64,000 nucleotides of DNA from Miltoncostaea sp963703045 (lineage in GTDB: Bacteria > Actinomycetota > Thermoleophilia > Miltoncostaeales > Miltoncostaeaceae). Position 1 is the stretch's first letter. Each line of letters opens with the position of its first letter. Of this stretch, positions 34,867 to 43,258 are shown one piece after another. The stretch is taken from the NCBI GenBank assembly GCA_963703045.1, contig OY969782.1, forward strand, positions 1,612,001-1,676,000, given 5' to 3'. Position numbers and translations under genes: made by a program. Under the pieces are notes generated by a model. It was not told the origin of the DNA. It did no database searches and worked only from the letters and a program-made list of their open reading frames with translations.

Positions 34867-35378
34867 GCCGCCGGCGGCTGGCGCTCGAGGCACCGGACGG
34901 TCGCGTGACCGTGACGGACCTCAGCCGGCCGGGCGCGCGGCTGTTGCGCATCGACCTGCCGGACGGCGGGTGCGTGTGGGCGGCCGAGCACCTCTGCGGG
35001 TGGGTCGCCGGCGCCGATGCGGGCGCGGACGGCCCGGTGTGGCCCACGATGGCGGACGCGGTGGGGGCGTTCACCGGCCGCCTGCGCGACGGCGAGCCCT
35101 GGCTCTCGGTGCTCGAGGAGTTCGCCACGACGCTCGCGCCCCCGCCCGGGGCCCCGCTGCCGGCCGACGAGGAGGCGCGCCTCGCGGCGCTGCGCCGGCG
35201 CCGGCCCGCCGTGCACATCGACGGACCGCGCGCCCACGACAGCGGCGGCTGGTACCTGTTCGTCGGCGGGCTGCCGGGGGACGCCTGGGTGATGGAGATC
35301 GCCGACAGCCCCCTCGCGGCGGCGCGCGGCGCGCTGGCGCGGGCCGAGGAGGCCCTCGACCGGGACGACGCCGCATGA
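34863..35378 (+). CDS. Protein of unknown function
   Basis: 171 residues, coupled by 4-bp overlaps on both sides. No motif recognised. The sequence has a beta-rich first half with two Trp and a Cys (CVWAAEHLCGWVAG), and a second half with HDSGGWYLFVGGLPGDAWVMEI. Its operon position links it to the sugar genes or the VOC protein; function unknown. Confidence 0.65.
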   Translation: MSRRRLALEAPDGRVTVTDLSRPGARLLRIDLPDGGCVWAAEHLCGWVAGADAGADGPVWPTMADAVGAFTGRLRDGEPWLSVLEEFATTLAPPPGAPLPADEEARLAALRRRRPAVHIDGPRAHDSGGWYLFVGGLPGDAWVMEIADSPLAAARGALARAEEALDRDDAA

Positions 35379-35776
35379 GGGCGCGCCTGCAGCACGTCGC
35401 CGTCACCTTTCCGCCGGGGGCCGCCGACGACGTGCGGGCGTTCTACGGCGGCGCGCTCGGGCTGGTCGAGATGCCCGTTCCCGACGAGGTCGCGCATCTG
35501 GGATGGGTCTGGTTCGCGACCGACGAGCCCGGGGTCGAGTTGCACTTCGTGCCCCACGAGACCGCGCCCGATCCGCAGCGCGTGCACCACTTCTGCCTCG
35601 AGGTGGACGACCTCGCGGCCGCGCGAGGGCGTCTCGCCGCGGCGTCCGCCCCGGTGCGCGTGCCCGACGCCCGCATACTCGGACGCGACCGGGTGTTCGT
35701 GCGCGACCCGCTCGGCAACCTGGTCGAGCTGGTGCAGCTGGTCGCGCGCGCGACCGACGCCGGGAGCGGCGGCTAG
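35375..35776 (+). CDS. VOC/glyoxalase-family protein
   Basis: 133 residues with two beta-alpha-beta-beta-beta units: LQHVAVTFPPGAADDVRAFY at the start, HHFCLEVDDL, and the closing DPLGNLVELVQ with its metal-ligand Glu. Metal ligands would be His near 7, His near 71 and the final Glu. Members include glyoxalases, dioxygenases and resistance proteins; the substrate is unknown. ATG start in an ATGA overlap. Confidence 0.85.
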   Translation: MRARLQHVAVTFPPGAADDVRAFYGGALGLVEMPVPDEVAHLGWVWFATDEPGVELHFVPHETAPDPQRVHHFCLEVDDLAAARGRLAAASAPVRVPDARILGRDRVFVRDPLGNLVELVQLVARATDAGSGG

Positions 35777-37552
35777 CGCACCCTCACGCGGGCGGCGGCG
35801 CGGCCCTCGTACACCACGTACGGCACGGGCACCGTGAGCCCGGCCCGGGGGTCGTCAACGTCGTCGGCCGGGCCGAGGATGCGGACGGCGTCGTTGCGGT
35901 CGTCGGTGACGCGGCGCAGGCCGGCGACGATGCGCGAGAGCCTGGTGCCGCGCGCGCGCGCCGCCCACCGCTCGGCGCCGGCCACCGCGCGGCCGCGGGC
36001 CGCGACGCCCGCCGAGGCGCCGAGGTTCTGGCTGAGGTCGACGGGGAACGGGTCGAACCCGCCGGACGCGTTGGGCAGCACACGCAGCGCGCTGCGGCCC
36101 GCACCGGCGAGCTCGCGAGGCACGCGGAAGCGCACCCGCACCGCGCGGGGCGACCCCCGCCACGGCTGCACGCGCAGGACGAGGGTGGCCCGGCCGCCGG
36201 CCCGCACCGTGCGCGGAGCGATCGCGGCACCGGTGATGCGCGCGGCCCGCACCGCCGGCTCGAGGGTCTCGGTGACCGTGACCGAGTCGAACCGGCACGG
36301 GGCGCACGCCGTTCTGCATCAGGATCGCCATCAGCCGCGGGACCTGGCCGCTGGCGTACGTGACGACGTCGCCGGCCGATGCGTAGACGTTGCGGTAGGT
36401 GATCGGCCGCCGCAGGTCGGGGCTCGTGATGCGGACGCGGAGGGTGAGCGTGCCCCTGCCCACCCCGTCGCGCACGCGGACGGCGGGCTCGTCCTGGATG
36501 AGGCCGCCGACGATCGGCGCGGTGCGCTCGTCGGGGGCGATGGTCGCGCGCACGGTGCTCTGCGTCCCGCGGCCGGTGTCGGTGGCGGTGCCGACCGCGG
36601 TGATGCCCTCGACCGGGCCGATGCGACCGGTGACGCCGTCGGCGCGGTCGCCGATCACCATTCCGTGGAGGGTGCCGGGCTCGGCCAGCTTGTAGCTGCC
36701 GCCGGCGATCGGGGCGGCGATGGTCTGGTACACGTAGCCGTCGCCGAGCAGGAAGCGGGCGTTGCCGGCGCCGAGGAACGGGTGGCCGAACCCGAGCACC
36801 GTCGTGCCATCGACGTAGGTCACCGTGCCGACGGCGCCGACCGTCAGGTCTCCCCCGGCGAGCAACGCCGTCATCGACGCGCCCGGCGTGAGAGGCACGG
36901 CGGGGCGCGGCGTGCGGGGCCCGATCGATGTGAGCTGGATGCCGGAGCGCTCGAGCTCGCGCGAGAGCGGGCCGATCAGCGGGCGCGAGGCGCCGGCGAC
37001 GGTCCAGCGGGCCAGCGGGTACACGCCCACCCGGTCGGGGCTGCGCCGCTCGAGGGCCGTCGCGGCGGAGCGGTCGCGCACCACCGTGACGCGCCGCCCC
37101 GCGCGCGGGGCGACCTCGTTGGCGCGCTGACCCGACGACGAGTCGATCATCTGCTCGATGGGGGTCACGCCGACGACCACGTTCTCCTGGTCACCGCTGC
37201 CGTAGGCCACGGCGCCCATGACGCGGGCGACCCCGTCGGCGCCGGTGACGTACACCGGGCTGCCGCTCATACCCTCGGCGACGCCGCCGCTCGCGTCGAT
37301 GACCGGGCCGGATGCGCGCACGAGCACGAGGCTGCCGCCCGGGCCGTCGGTCGAGCGCTGGACGTCGATGACCGTCACCGTGAAGGTGACGATCTCGGTG
37401 CCCCGCACCACGGTGCGCGCCTCGCCGACCATCCCCGGCACGACGTCGGACAGCGGCAGCACGGGATCGGCGGCGGCGGCCGGCGACGCCGCCGTCGCGA
37501 GCCCCGCCGCGGCGGCCAGGGCGACCAGCGCGGCGACGCGACGCGTCGTCAT
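35773..37552 (-). CDS. SpoIVB-like S55-family serine peptidase, one frameshift
   Basis: About 592 residues if one base near 36291-36294 is removed, which joins RPVP to FDSVTVTETLEPAVRA. A signal peptide (about 1-28, ending in AAAA) precedes the S55 peptidase domain: PLSDVVPGMVGEARTV, the Ser in EGMSGSPVY, and GFGHPFL. The C-terminal part has repeated beta-rich segments. In Bacillus SpoIVB signals across membranes; here, with no other sporulation genes in view, an envelope protease is likelier. ATGA overlap with the SpoIID-like gene upstream. Confidence 0.85.
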
Positions 37553-38769
37553 CGACCCGCCGGCGCGGCCGTGCGCGTGACGCTGAACCAGGTGTCGCGC
37601 AGCCCGAGCGCCGTGCGCATCGCCGAGCCGGTCAGCGTGGTCTGCCGCCCGGAGGCCGTCGTGATGCGCGCCTCGGACACCCTCGGGGAGGCGCCGCGCC
37701 GGACGATCTGCACGTCGCGCACGGGCCCGTCCACGCCGAGCAGGCGGCCGAGGCGCGCCCCGTCGATCGTGGGCGGGTCGGGCCAGACGTGGTACGGCGA
37801 CAGGCGGTCGTACGGATCGGGGACGCTGCGCAGGTACGGCAGCGGCCCGCTGCCGCGGAAGACGTTCTCGACGTTCTCGGTGCGGCCGCCCGAGGTCGAG
37901 AAGAAGAAGGCCGTGATCACCCGGCCATCGTAGGTGAGCACGGTGCCTCGAGTGGCGGCGACCGCCGCCGTGGTGCGCGGGTCCTCGCCCGCCCGGCCGC
38001 CGTAGACCTGGCTGCGGGTGTCGTCGAACACGTCGTACAGGGCGGTCGGCGTCATCGTCGCGAGCGCGTAGGTGCGGGCGGCCACGGCCTGCGCCACGAG
38101 AGCCGCCGGGGAGTCGTCGCCCCAGCTCGCGGGCATCTCGCGCGGGACGACGCCCGCGAGGTAGTGCTCCATGTCGACCACGTTGACCAGCGCGAACCCA
38201 CCCGCGTCCGGCACCGCGCGCAGACCGCCGCGGTACGTGCGCGCGCCCTCGGGCCGGCGCGGACCCCAGCTGACGGCCCCGTCGCGGCCCGTCGCCTGCA
38301 GGCGCACCGCACCGGTGAAGACCGCGACCCGTCGCGTGCCGCGGGCGAGCGCCAGCCGCCCGTCGCGGAGCGTCTGCAGCGAGTAGGTGGTCCCGGCGGC
38401 GAGGCGCGTGACGCGCCGGCCGTTGGGGCGGCGCCCGATGGCGCGCCACGGCGTGGCGCTCGTCACGGCCGCGCGGGTGCGCCGGGGGGAGAGCAGCACC
38501 CGGATGCTCCGGCGCGGGACGACGGTGAGGCGGACCCCCTGGTAGTAGTGGCGCAGGATCCGCGCGGCGTCCCACCCGGCGAGCGCCCGGCCGCGGGCGC
38601 CATACTGCGACATCCCCACTCCGTGCCCCCATCCGCGCCCCTCGAACGTGAAGCTCGCGTCGGCCGCCGGGCTCGTCGGCGTCTGGGCGGCGGACGTGCC
38701 CGCCGCCGCTCCGAGCGCGAGGGCGCCGAGCGCGAGTGCGAGGGGTGTGAGGTGGCGGGGTCGCGTCAT
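37549..38769 (-). CDS. SpoIID/LytB-domain protein
   Basis: 406 residues with a signal peptide (about 8-28), then RGWGHGVGMSQYGARG and DMEHYLAGVVPREMPASWG, QAVAARTYAL and SGGRTENVENVF, all SpoIID features. SpoIID is a lytic transglycosylase acting on denuded peptidoglycan; the catalytic Glu should be in the REMP motif. The order differs from SpoIID of endospore formers in that the GWGHGVGMSQYGA block is at the N terminus. ATG 38769. Confidence 0.88.
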   Translation of the reverse strand: MTRPRHLTPLALALGALALGAAAGTSAAQTPTSPAADASFTFEGRGWGHGVGMSQYGARGRALAGWDAARILRHYYQGVRLTVVPRRSIRVLLSPRRTRAAVTSATPWRAIGRRPNGRRVTRLAAGTTYSLQTLRDGRLALARGTRRVAVFTGAVRLQATGRDGAVSWGPRRPEGARTYRGGLRAVPDAGGFALVNVVDMEHYLAGVVPREMPASWGDDSPAALVAQAVAARTYALATMTPTALYDVFDDTRSQVYGGRAGEDPRTTAAVAATRGTVLTYDGRVITAFFFSTSGGRTENVENVFRGSGPLPYLRSVPDPYDRLSPYHVWPDPPTIDGARLGRLLGVDGPVRDVQIVRRGASPRVSEARITTASGRQTTLTGSAMRTALGLRDTWFSVTRTAAPAGR

Positions 38770-38816
38770 ACGGGAGGGGGCATCGGCCGGCGCCCGCTGG
38801 CACGTTACCTGCGCGG

Positions 38817-39536
38817 TCACCCCTCGACGACGGGGTCGGGTCGGTGGTCGGCGTGGGGCGCGGCGATGAGGGCGCACAGGTGCCGCGCGGCCAGCGCGAG
38901 GCCACCGGCCAGCGCGGCGCCCGTCGACGACCCCAGGCGGCGCAGGTCGGCGAGCGCGGCCGCCCGGTCACCGACGCCGACCAGGCGATGGAGCGGCTCG
39001 GGTCCGGCCCCCTCGTGCGCGGCGAGCTCGAGCAGCGTCGCCGACAGCGCGCCGGTGCGACGGCGCACGTCGTGCGGGCACAGCGCGCGCGCCGCGCGCG
39101 CCGCCGCGGGGGCGGGCACGCCGGCGGCGGCGGCGAGGGCGCGCATGCCGATCGCCGCCCCGGCCAGCACGTCGTCGCCCTCCGGGGTGAGGCCCGGCCC
39201 CCGGCCGATGAGGCGTCCGACCGCCTCCCCGAGCGGGACGGGGGGCACCGCGACCCGCGACGACAGCCAGTCCCGTAGCGCGGCCAGCGCGTCCGGGCCC
39301 CCCACCAGGGACGGCACCGCCGGATCCCACGCCGGCGGCGCGAGCGGGTCCCACCCCACCCGGAGCGGGTCGGCGGGGGCGGCGGCGAGCGCGACGCCGT
39401 TCGGCATCCAGGGCACGCCCGCGGCGGTCACCGTGACGACGAAGCCGTCCAGGTCGAGGTGCACCGCGCCGCGGCCGGAGCCGCGCACCGGCAGGGTCCG
39501 CGCATCGCCCAGGCGCGCCAGCACCGCGGTGGACAC
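38817..39536 (-). CDS. DUF2877 protein (AllH/YlbF-like)
   Basis: About 239 residues. The core LIGRGPGLTPEGDDVLAGA and the C-terminal GSSTGAALAGGLALAARHL are the DUF2877 signature. In E. coli YlbF (AllH) is one of three parts of oxamic transcarbamylase, together with FdrA (AllF) and YlbE (AllG); relatives of both lie at 43255 and 56474. The GTG 39536 start is uncertain: it leaves only 3 bp to the divergent gene at 39540. Confidence 0.83.
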   Translation of the reverse strand: MSTAVLARLGDARTLPVRGSGRGAVHLDLDGFVVTVTAAGVPWMPNGVALAAAPADPLRVGWDPLAPPAWDPAVPSLVGGPDALAALRDWLSSRVAVPPVPLGEAVGRLIGRGPGLTPEGDDVLAGAAIGMRALAAAAGVPAPAAARAARALCPHDVRRRTGALSATLLELAAHEGAGPEPLHRLVGVGDRAAALADLRRLGSSTGAALAGGLALAARHLCALIAAPHADHRPDPVVEG

Positions 39537-39539
39537 GGC

Positions 39540-39884
39540 GTGAGCCTCGGCGACTTCCTGCGCCCCGCCCCGGGCGCGCGGGTGCGCCAGACCGTCGCGA
39601 CGGGGCCGTTCGTCGTGCAGCGTCGCGAGGATCTGGGGCTCGGCGCGTGCATGCTGACCCGCCACCGCGGGGCGCACACGACGGTCTTCGTGGTGCTGGG
39701 CTACTCCGAGCGGTCCGAGATCGGCCTGCCGTGCCATGTCGTGCATCTCCGCGACGAGCGGGACGGGGACGAGTACGTCGTCGACACCGGCCTGGCCGGT
39801 CCGGGTCTGCCCGCGGACTCCTTCCGCGAGGAATCCGCGGGCGGCGGCGGCGAGGGGTCGGCCCCTAGCGGCGCCACCGCTTGA
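39540..39884 (+). CDS. Small protein of unknown function
   Basis: 114 residues with codon use typical of real genes here. It contains a likely beta-rich core (TVATGPFVVQRREDLGLGACML, TTVFVVLGYS, CHVVHLRDERDGDEYVVDTG) and a Gly/Ser-rich tail. No family recognised. It is divergent to the DUF2877 gene and overlaps the convergent gene at 39865 by 20 bp. Confidence 0.6.
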   Translation: MSLGDFLRPAPGARVRQTVATGPFVVQRREDLGLGACMLTRHRGAHTTVFVVLGYSERSEIGLPCHVVHLRDERDGDEYVVDTGLAGPGLPADSFREESAGGGGEGSAPSGATA

Positions 39885-40299
39885 CGCCGGACGTCATCGT
39901 GACCATGCGGCGCTTGAGGCCCCAGGGGATGCGCGAGTAGACGGGCGCGAACACGACCCGCCAGAAGACCCCCGCGGTGCCGTGGGGGGCGGGCGCGTTC
40001 GCGGTGGGGCCGAGCCGCCGCATCGACTCCTGCATGAGCGCGCGCTCGCCGCCCGCCCGCATGCGGCGCGGCAGGGCGGGCCGGGGCGGCACGACCGCCG
40101 GGTGGTCGCCGGGCCGGCGCCCGGGGGTGCCGGCCCGGGCCCGGCCGTCGGCCACCGCGTTCTCGCCGGCCTTGCGCGCGGTCGACCCCGGCGGCGCGGG
40201 CGGCGCGGCGGGCAGCCCGCCGCGTCCGTGGTGCGCCACCTTGTCGTGGCCGAAGTACTCGCGGACCGACTCGGGGATGTGCTCGTCGTGGTGGCTCAC
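39865..40299 (-). CDS. Protein of unknown function after the FAD oxidoreductase
   Basis: 144 residues; a disordered Pro/Arg-rich middle (about 25-85) separates an N-terminal HHDEHIPESVREYFGHDK from a C-terminal VFWRVVFAPVYSRIPWGLKRRM that could be membrane-associated. GTG start in a 4-bp overlap with the oxidoreductase gene suggests a joint function. No family recognised. Confidence 0.62.
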   Translation of the reverse strand: MSHHDEHIPESVREYFGHDKVAHHGRGGLPAAPPAPPGSTARKAGENAVADGRARAGTPGRRPGDHPAVVPPRPALPRRMRAGGERALMQESMRRLGPTANAPAPHGTAGVFWRVVFAPVYSRIPWGLKRRMVTMTSGVKRWRR

Positions 40300-41624
40300 A
40301 GGTTGGCCAACCCGTTCTGGGCGGCCACCGACAGCGGCTCGTAGAGGGCGCCGATCGGCGGGGAGTAGACGTTCTCCATCCAGGCGAGGTCTTCCAGCGT
40401 GGCCCCCCGCTTGAGGGCGAACGCCAGGAAGTCCGCGCGTTCCTTGATGCCCTCGCCGCCCACGAACTGCCCGCCGATCAGGCGGCCGGTGCCGGGCTCG
40501 GCGAGCAGCTTCACGCGCACCTGCTGGACGCCGGGGAAGTACCGCGCCCGGCTGATGCCGTTGGCGGTGCCGACGACGTACGGGATGCCGAGCGAGGTGG
40601 CGAGGTGCTCGCCGAAGCTCGCCCCGCCGATCTGGATCTGCCCGCCGACCATGCCCCACGGGATGTTGACCGGGTCGTAGCGGCGCGCGCCGCCGCCCGC
40701 GTTGGCGCCGGCGACGCGCCCCTGCTGCATGGCGTGCGAGCCGGTCAGCCCCTGCACGGCGACACCGGTCAGGTTCTGCGGCACCTCGACGCAGTCGCCC
40801 GCGGCGTAGACCCCCTCCATCGAGGTGCGCATGCGCTCGTCGACGACGAAGGCCCCGGTCGAGCCGACCTTCAGGCCCATGGAGCGCCCGAGCGTGGTCT
40901 CGGGCTCCTTGTGGGTCGCGACCACGCAGATGTCGGCGTCGATGACGCCCTCGGTGGTGTCGACGCCGGTCATGCGACCGCCGGTGCCGACGAAGCCGGT
41001 CAGGCCGACGCCGAAGTGGAGGTGGCAGCCGAGCTCGGCGAGGTTCTCCTGCACCGGCTCGGCGATCTCCGGGTCGGCGACCTGCGCGAGCAGCCAGGCG
41101 TTCTCGTCGACCAGGTGGGTCTCGATGCCGCGGTGGGCGAGCGCGGTGAGCATCTCGACACCGAGCGGGCCCGCCTCGAGCACCACGGCCTTCTTCACGT
41201 CGTCGAGCGTGCGGTCGAGCTCGATGCCGCGGCGGATGTTCTTGACGAAGGTCAGGCCGGCCAGGTCGTTGCCCGGCACGTCCGGCAGCGTGTAGTTCCA
41301 CCCCGAGCAGACGATGAGGGTGTCCCACGGGATGACCTCGCCGTTGGCGGTCATCGTGCGGGCGCCCGTGTCGACGGCGGTGACGGTCGTCTCGCGGCGC
41401 AGGTCGATGCCCGCCTGCTCGTAGTTCTCGGGCCCCGCGAGGAAGAGCCGCTCGAAGTCGGGGATCTCACGGCCGAGCACGTACGGGATGCCGCACGGCG
41501 AGTAGGCCACGTCCTCGAACTCGGTGCAGACGACGACCGTGGCGTCGGGGTTGGTGCGCTTGGCCATCGAGGCCGCGCTGATCCCCGCGGCGCCGCCGCC
41601 GATGACGCAGATGCGCTGTGGCAC
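40296..41624 (-). CDS. FAD-dependent pyridine nucleotide-disulfide oxidoreductase (CoA-disulfide reductase-like)
   Basis: 442 residues. FAD loop VIGGGAAGISAA at the N terminus, single redox Cys in AYSPCGIPYVLG (residue about 44) as in CoA-disulfide reductase, NADH oxidase and persulfide reductase, and the FAD motif GVYAAGDCVEVP. The NAD(P) loop reads EAGPLGVEM instead of GxGxxG. Likely acts on a low-molecular-weight thiol disulfide or persulfide. Next to an OsmC-type gene, which fits thiol/peroxide chemistry. Confidence 0.88.
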   Translation of the reverse strand: MPQRICVIGGGAAGISAASMAKRTNPDATVVVCTEFEDVAYSPCGIPYVLGREIPDFERLFLAGPENYEQAGIDLRRETTVTAVDTGARTMTANGEVIPWDTLIVCSGWNYTLPDVPGNDLAGLTFVKNIRRGIELDRTLDDVKKAVVLEAGPLGVEMLTALAHRGIETHLVDENAWLLAQVADPEIAEPVQENLAELGCHLHFGVGLTGFVGTGGRMTGVDTTEGVIDADICVVATHKEPETTLGRSMGLKVGSTGAFVVDERMRTSMEGVYAAGDCVEVPQNLTGVAVQGLTGSHAMQQGRVAGANAGGGARRYDPVNIPWGMVGGQIQIGGASFGEHLATSLGIPYVVGTANGISRARYFPGVQQVRVKLLAEPGTGRLIGGQFVGGEGIKERADFLAFALKRGATLEDLAWMENVYSPPIGALYEPLSVAAQNGLANL

Positions 41625-41665
41625 TGGCTCTCCTTCTGTCGGGACGGACCGGGAGATCGTCGAGG

Positions 41666-42091
41666 CTAGCCGTCCGGGGCGCCCAGGTGGTAGCGGATGT
41701 CGGGCGGCCGGGCGATGGTGTTCGTGACCCAGCAGTAGCGCTTGGCCAGGTCGACCGCCGGGGCGAGGACGTCGGCGGGCGTCGACGACTCGACCCAGAT
41801 GTCATAGGCGCCGTGCCGCGGCTCGCCGGGCGCGCGGTGGGGCCGCACGCTCACCCGCAGGTCGTCGAGCGGGATGCGGCGCTTGCCCGCCGCCCAGGCG
41901 ACCGCGAGGCAGAAGCACGAGGCGAGCGCGGCCACGAGCACCTCGGTGGGCATCGGACCGGAGTCCTCGCCGCCGAACTCGGGCGGCTCGTCGACCCGCA
42001 GGGAGTGCCCGCGGCCCGACACGTCGGTCGCGAGGCCGCCCCGCCACTCGGCCGTCCAGATCGCGTACTCGTGGTCGTCGCCGACGGGCAC
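41666..42091 (-). CDS. OsmC/Ohr-family protein
   Basis: 141 residues. The two family cysteines appear in LVAALASCFCLAVA and KRYCWVTNTI. OsmC/Ohr proteins reduce organic hydroperoxides using the Cys pair; some use lipoylated protein. GTG start. It lies 41 bp from the oxidoreductase gene and 3 bp after the glycosyltransferase gene on the same strand. Confidence 0.88.
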   Translation of the reverse strand: MPVGDDHEYAIWTAEWRGGLATDVSGRGHSLRVDEPPEFGGEDSGPMPTEVLVAALASCFCLAVAWAAGKRRIPLDDLRVSVRPHRAPGEPRHGAYDIWVESSTPADVLAPAVDLAKRYCWVTNTIARPPDIRYHLGAPDG

Positions 42092-42094
42092 GGC

Positions 42095-43258
42095 TCAGCC
42101 GCCGATCCGCTCGTAGAGCGCCTCGTGCGCGGCCGCGGCCGCGTCCCACGTGAAGGCCGCCGCCGTGCGGCGCCCCCCGGCCGCGAGCCGCTGCCGCAGA
42201 GGCGCGTCGTGCAGCGCCTCGACGAGGGCGCCGGCCAGGGCGGCGACGTCGCCGACCGGCACCATGCGGCAGTCGCGCCCGTCCTCGAGGAACTCGCGCA
42301 GCACCGGCAGGTCGCTGACCACGCAGGGCAGGCCGGCGGCCTGCGCCTCGAGCACCACCAGGCCGAAGCCCTCGCGCTCGGAGGGGAAGGCGAAGACGTC
42401 GGCGGCGCGCATCAGCGCGGGCATCTGCTCGTCGTCGACCGGGCCGAGCACGGCGACCTCGGCGCCGGCCGGCGGCGCCGGCCCCCGGTGCACGCGCAGG
42501 CCGAGCGCCGCCGCGTCGTCCTCCCACGCCGCCCGGTACTCGGCGTAGTCGAAGAGGGTCTCCCCACCGGCGACGACGAGCAGCGCGCCCGGCCCGATGC
42601 GCTCGCGGGCCGCGGCGAAGGCCGCGAGCAGCGCCCGGCTGCCCTTGCGGGGCTCGATGCCCCCGATGGCGAGCACCGCGGGGCGGCCGTCCCAGCCGAG
42701 CCGTTCGCCCGCGGCGGCCCGGTCGAGGGGGCACGTCGCGAACCGGTGGCCGTCGACCCCGTTCGGGATCACCTGGGCATCGACCCCGTGGTCGCGGCGC
42801 AGCACCCCCGCCCAGTAGGCGCTGACGCAGACGCGGTGGTCGACGTCCTCGATCGACGCGCGCTGGCACTCGGCCAGCACCGGGCTGGCGAAGTCGTCAA
42901 CGTGGTGCACGGTGCGCACGATGGAGGGCACCCGGCCCTCGGCCCGCAGGGCGAGCAGGGAGCGCGCCGACAGGCAGTCCTCGGAGTGGTGCACGTCGGC
43001 CGGTCCGGCGGCGCGCAAGCCGTCGGCCAGCGTGGCCGCGTAGCGCAGGATGCGGGGCTCGACGTCCTCGCCGGGACGGCGGTCGACCGGCACCAGCCGG
43101 GCCGGTACCCGCGGCTCGCGGAAGAAGCGCGCCCCGTCGGCCGAGAGCGCCCACAGCTCGACCTCGTGGCCGCGGTCGCCGAGCGCCTCGGCGAGGTGCA
43201 GGGCGTGCACCACCCCTCCCCGCGGCTTGGTCGAGTAGGTGACCAGCCGGATCCTCAC
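42095..43258 (-). CDS. Glycosyltransferase family 4, MSMEG_0565-like
   Basis: 387 residues, GT-B fold: YSTKPRGGVVHALHLAEALGDRGHEVELWAL at the N terminus (Gly-rich acceptor loop), IPNGVD, GGIEPRKG and the donor-site EGFGLVVLEAQAAGLP. The N-terminal pattern and neighbours point to the MSMEG_0565 subfamily that travels with nitrogen-starvation (nit1C) genes. GTG start in a 4-bp overlap with the FdrA-like gene. Acceptor and donor unknown. Confidence 0.85.
   Translation of the reverse strand: MRIRLVTYSTKPRGGVVHALHLAEALGDRGHEVELWALSADGARFFREPRVPARLVPVDRRPGEDVEPRILRYAATLADGLRAAGPADVHHSEDCLSARSLLALRAEGRVPSIVRTVHHVDDFASPVLAECQRASIEDVDHRVCVSAYWAGVLRRDHGVDAQVIPNGVDGHRFATCPLDRAAAGERLGWDGRPAVLAIGGIEPRKGSRALLAAFAAARERIGPGALLVVAGGETLFDYAEYRAAWEDDAAALGLRVHRGPAPPAGAEVAVLGPVDDEQMPALMRAADVFAFPSEREGFGLVVLEAQAAGLPCVVSDLPVLREFLEDGRDCRMVPVGDVAALAGALVEALHDAPLRQRLAAGGRRTAAAFTWDAAAAAHEALYERIGG

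Noticed and set aside
35855..38971. A minus-strand open frame of more than 1000 codons
   Set aside because: It is an accident of GC-rich DNA: it joins the true SpoIVB-like frame to a shadow of the SpoIID-like gene. Only the part from 37552 downward carries conserved motifs.
40605..41669. Long plus-strand open frames opposite the FAD oxidoreductase and, likewise, opposite many other genes
   Set aside because: Composition is Arg/Ala/Gly-rich without motifs, and the opposite strand encodes well-conserved proteins with start/stop coupling.
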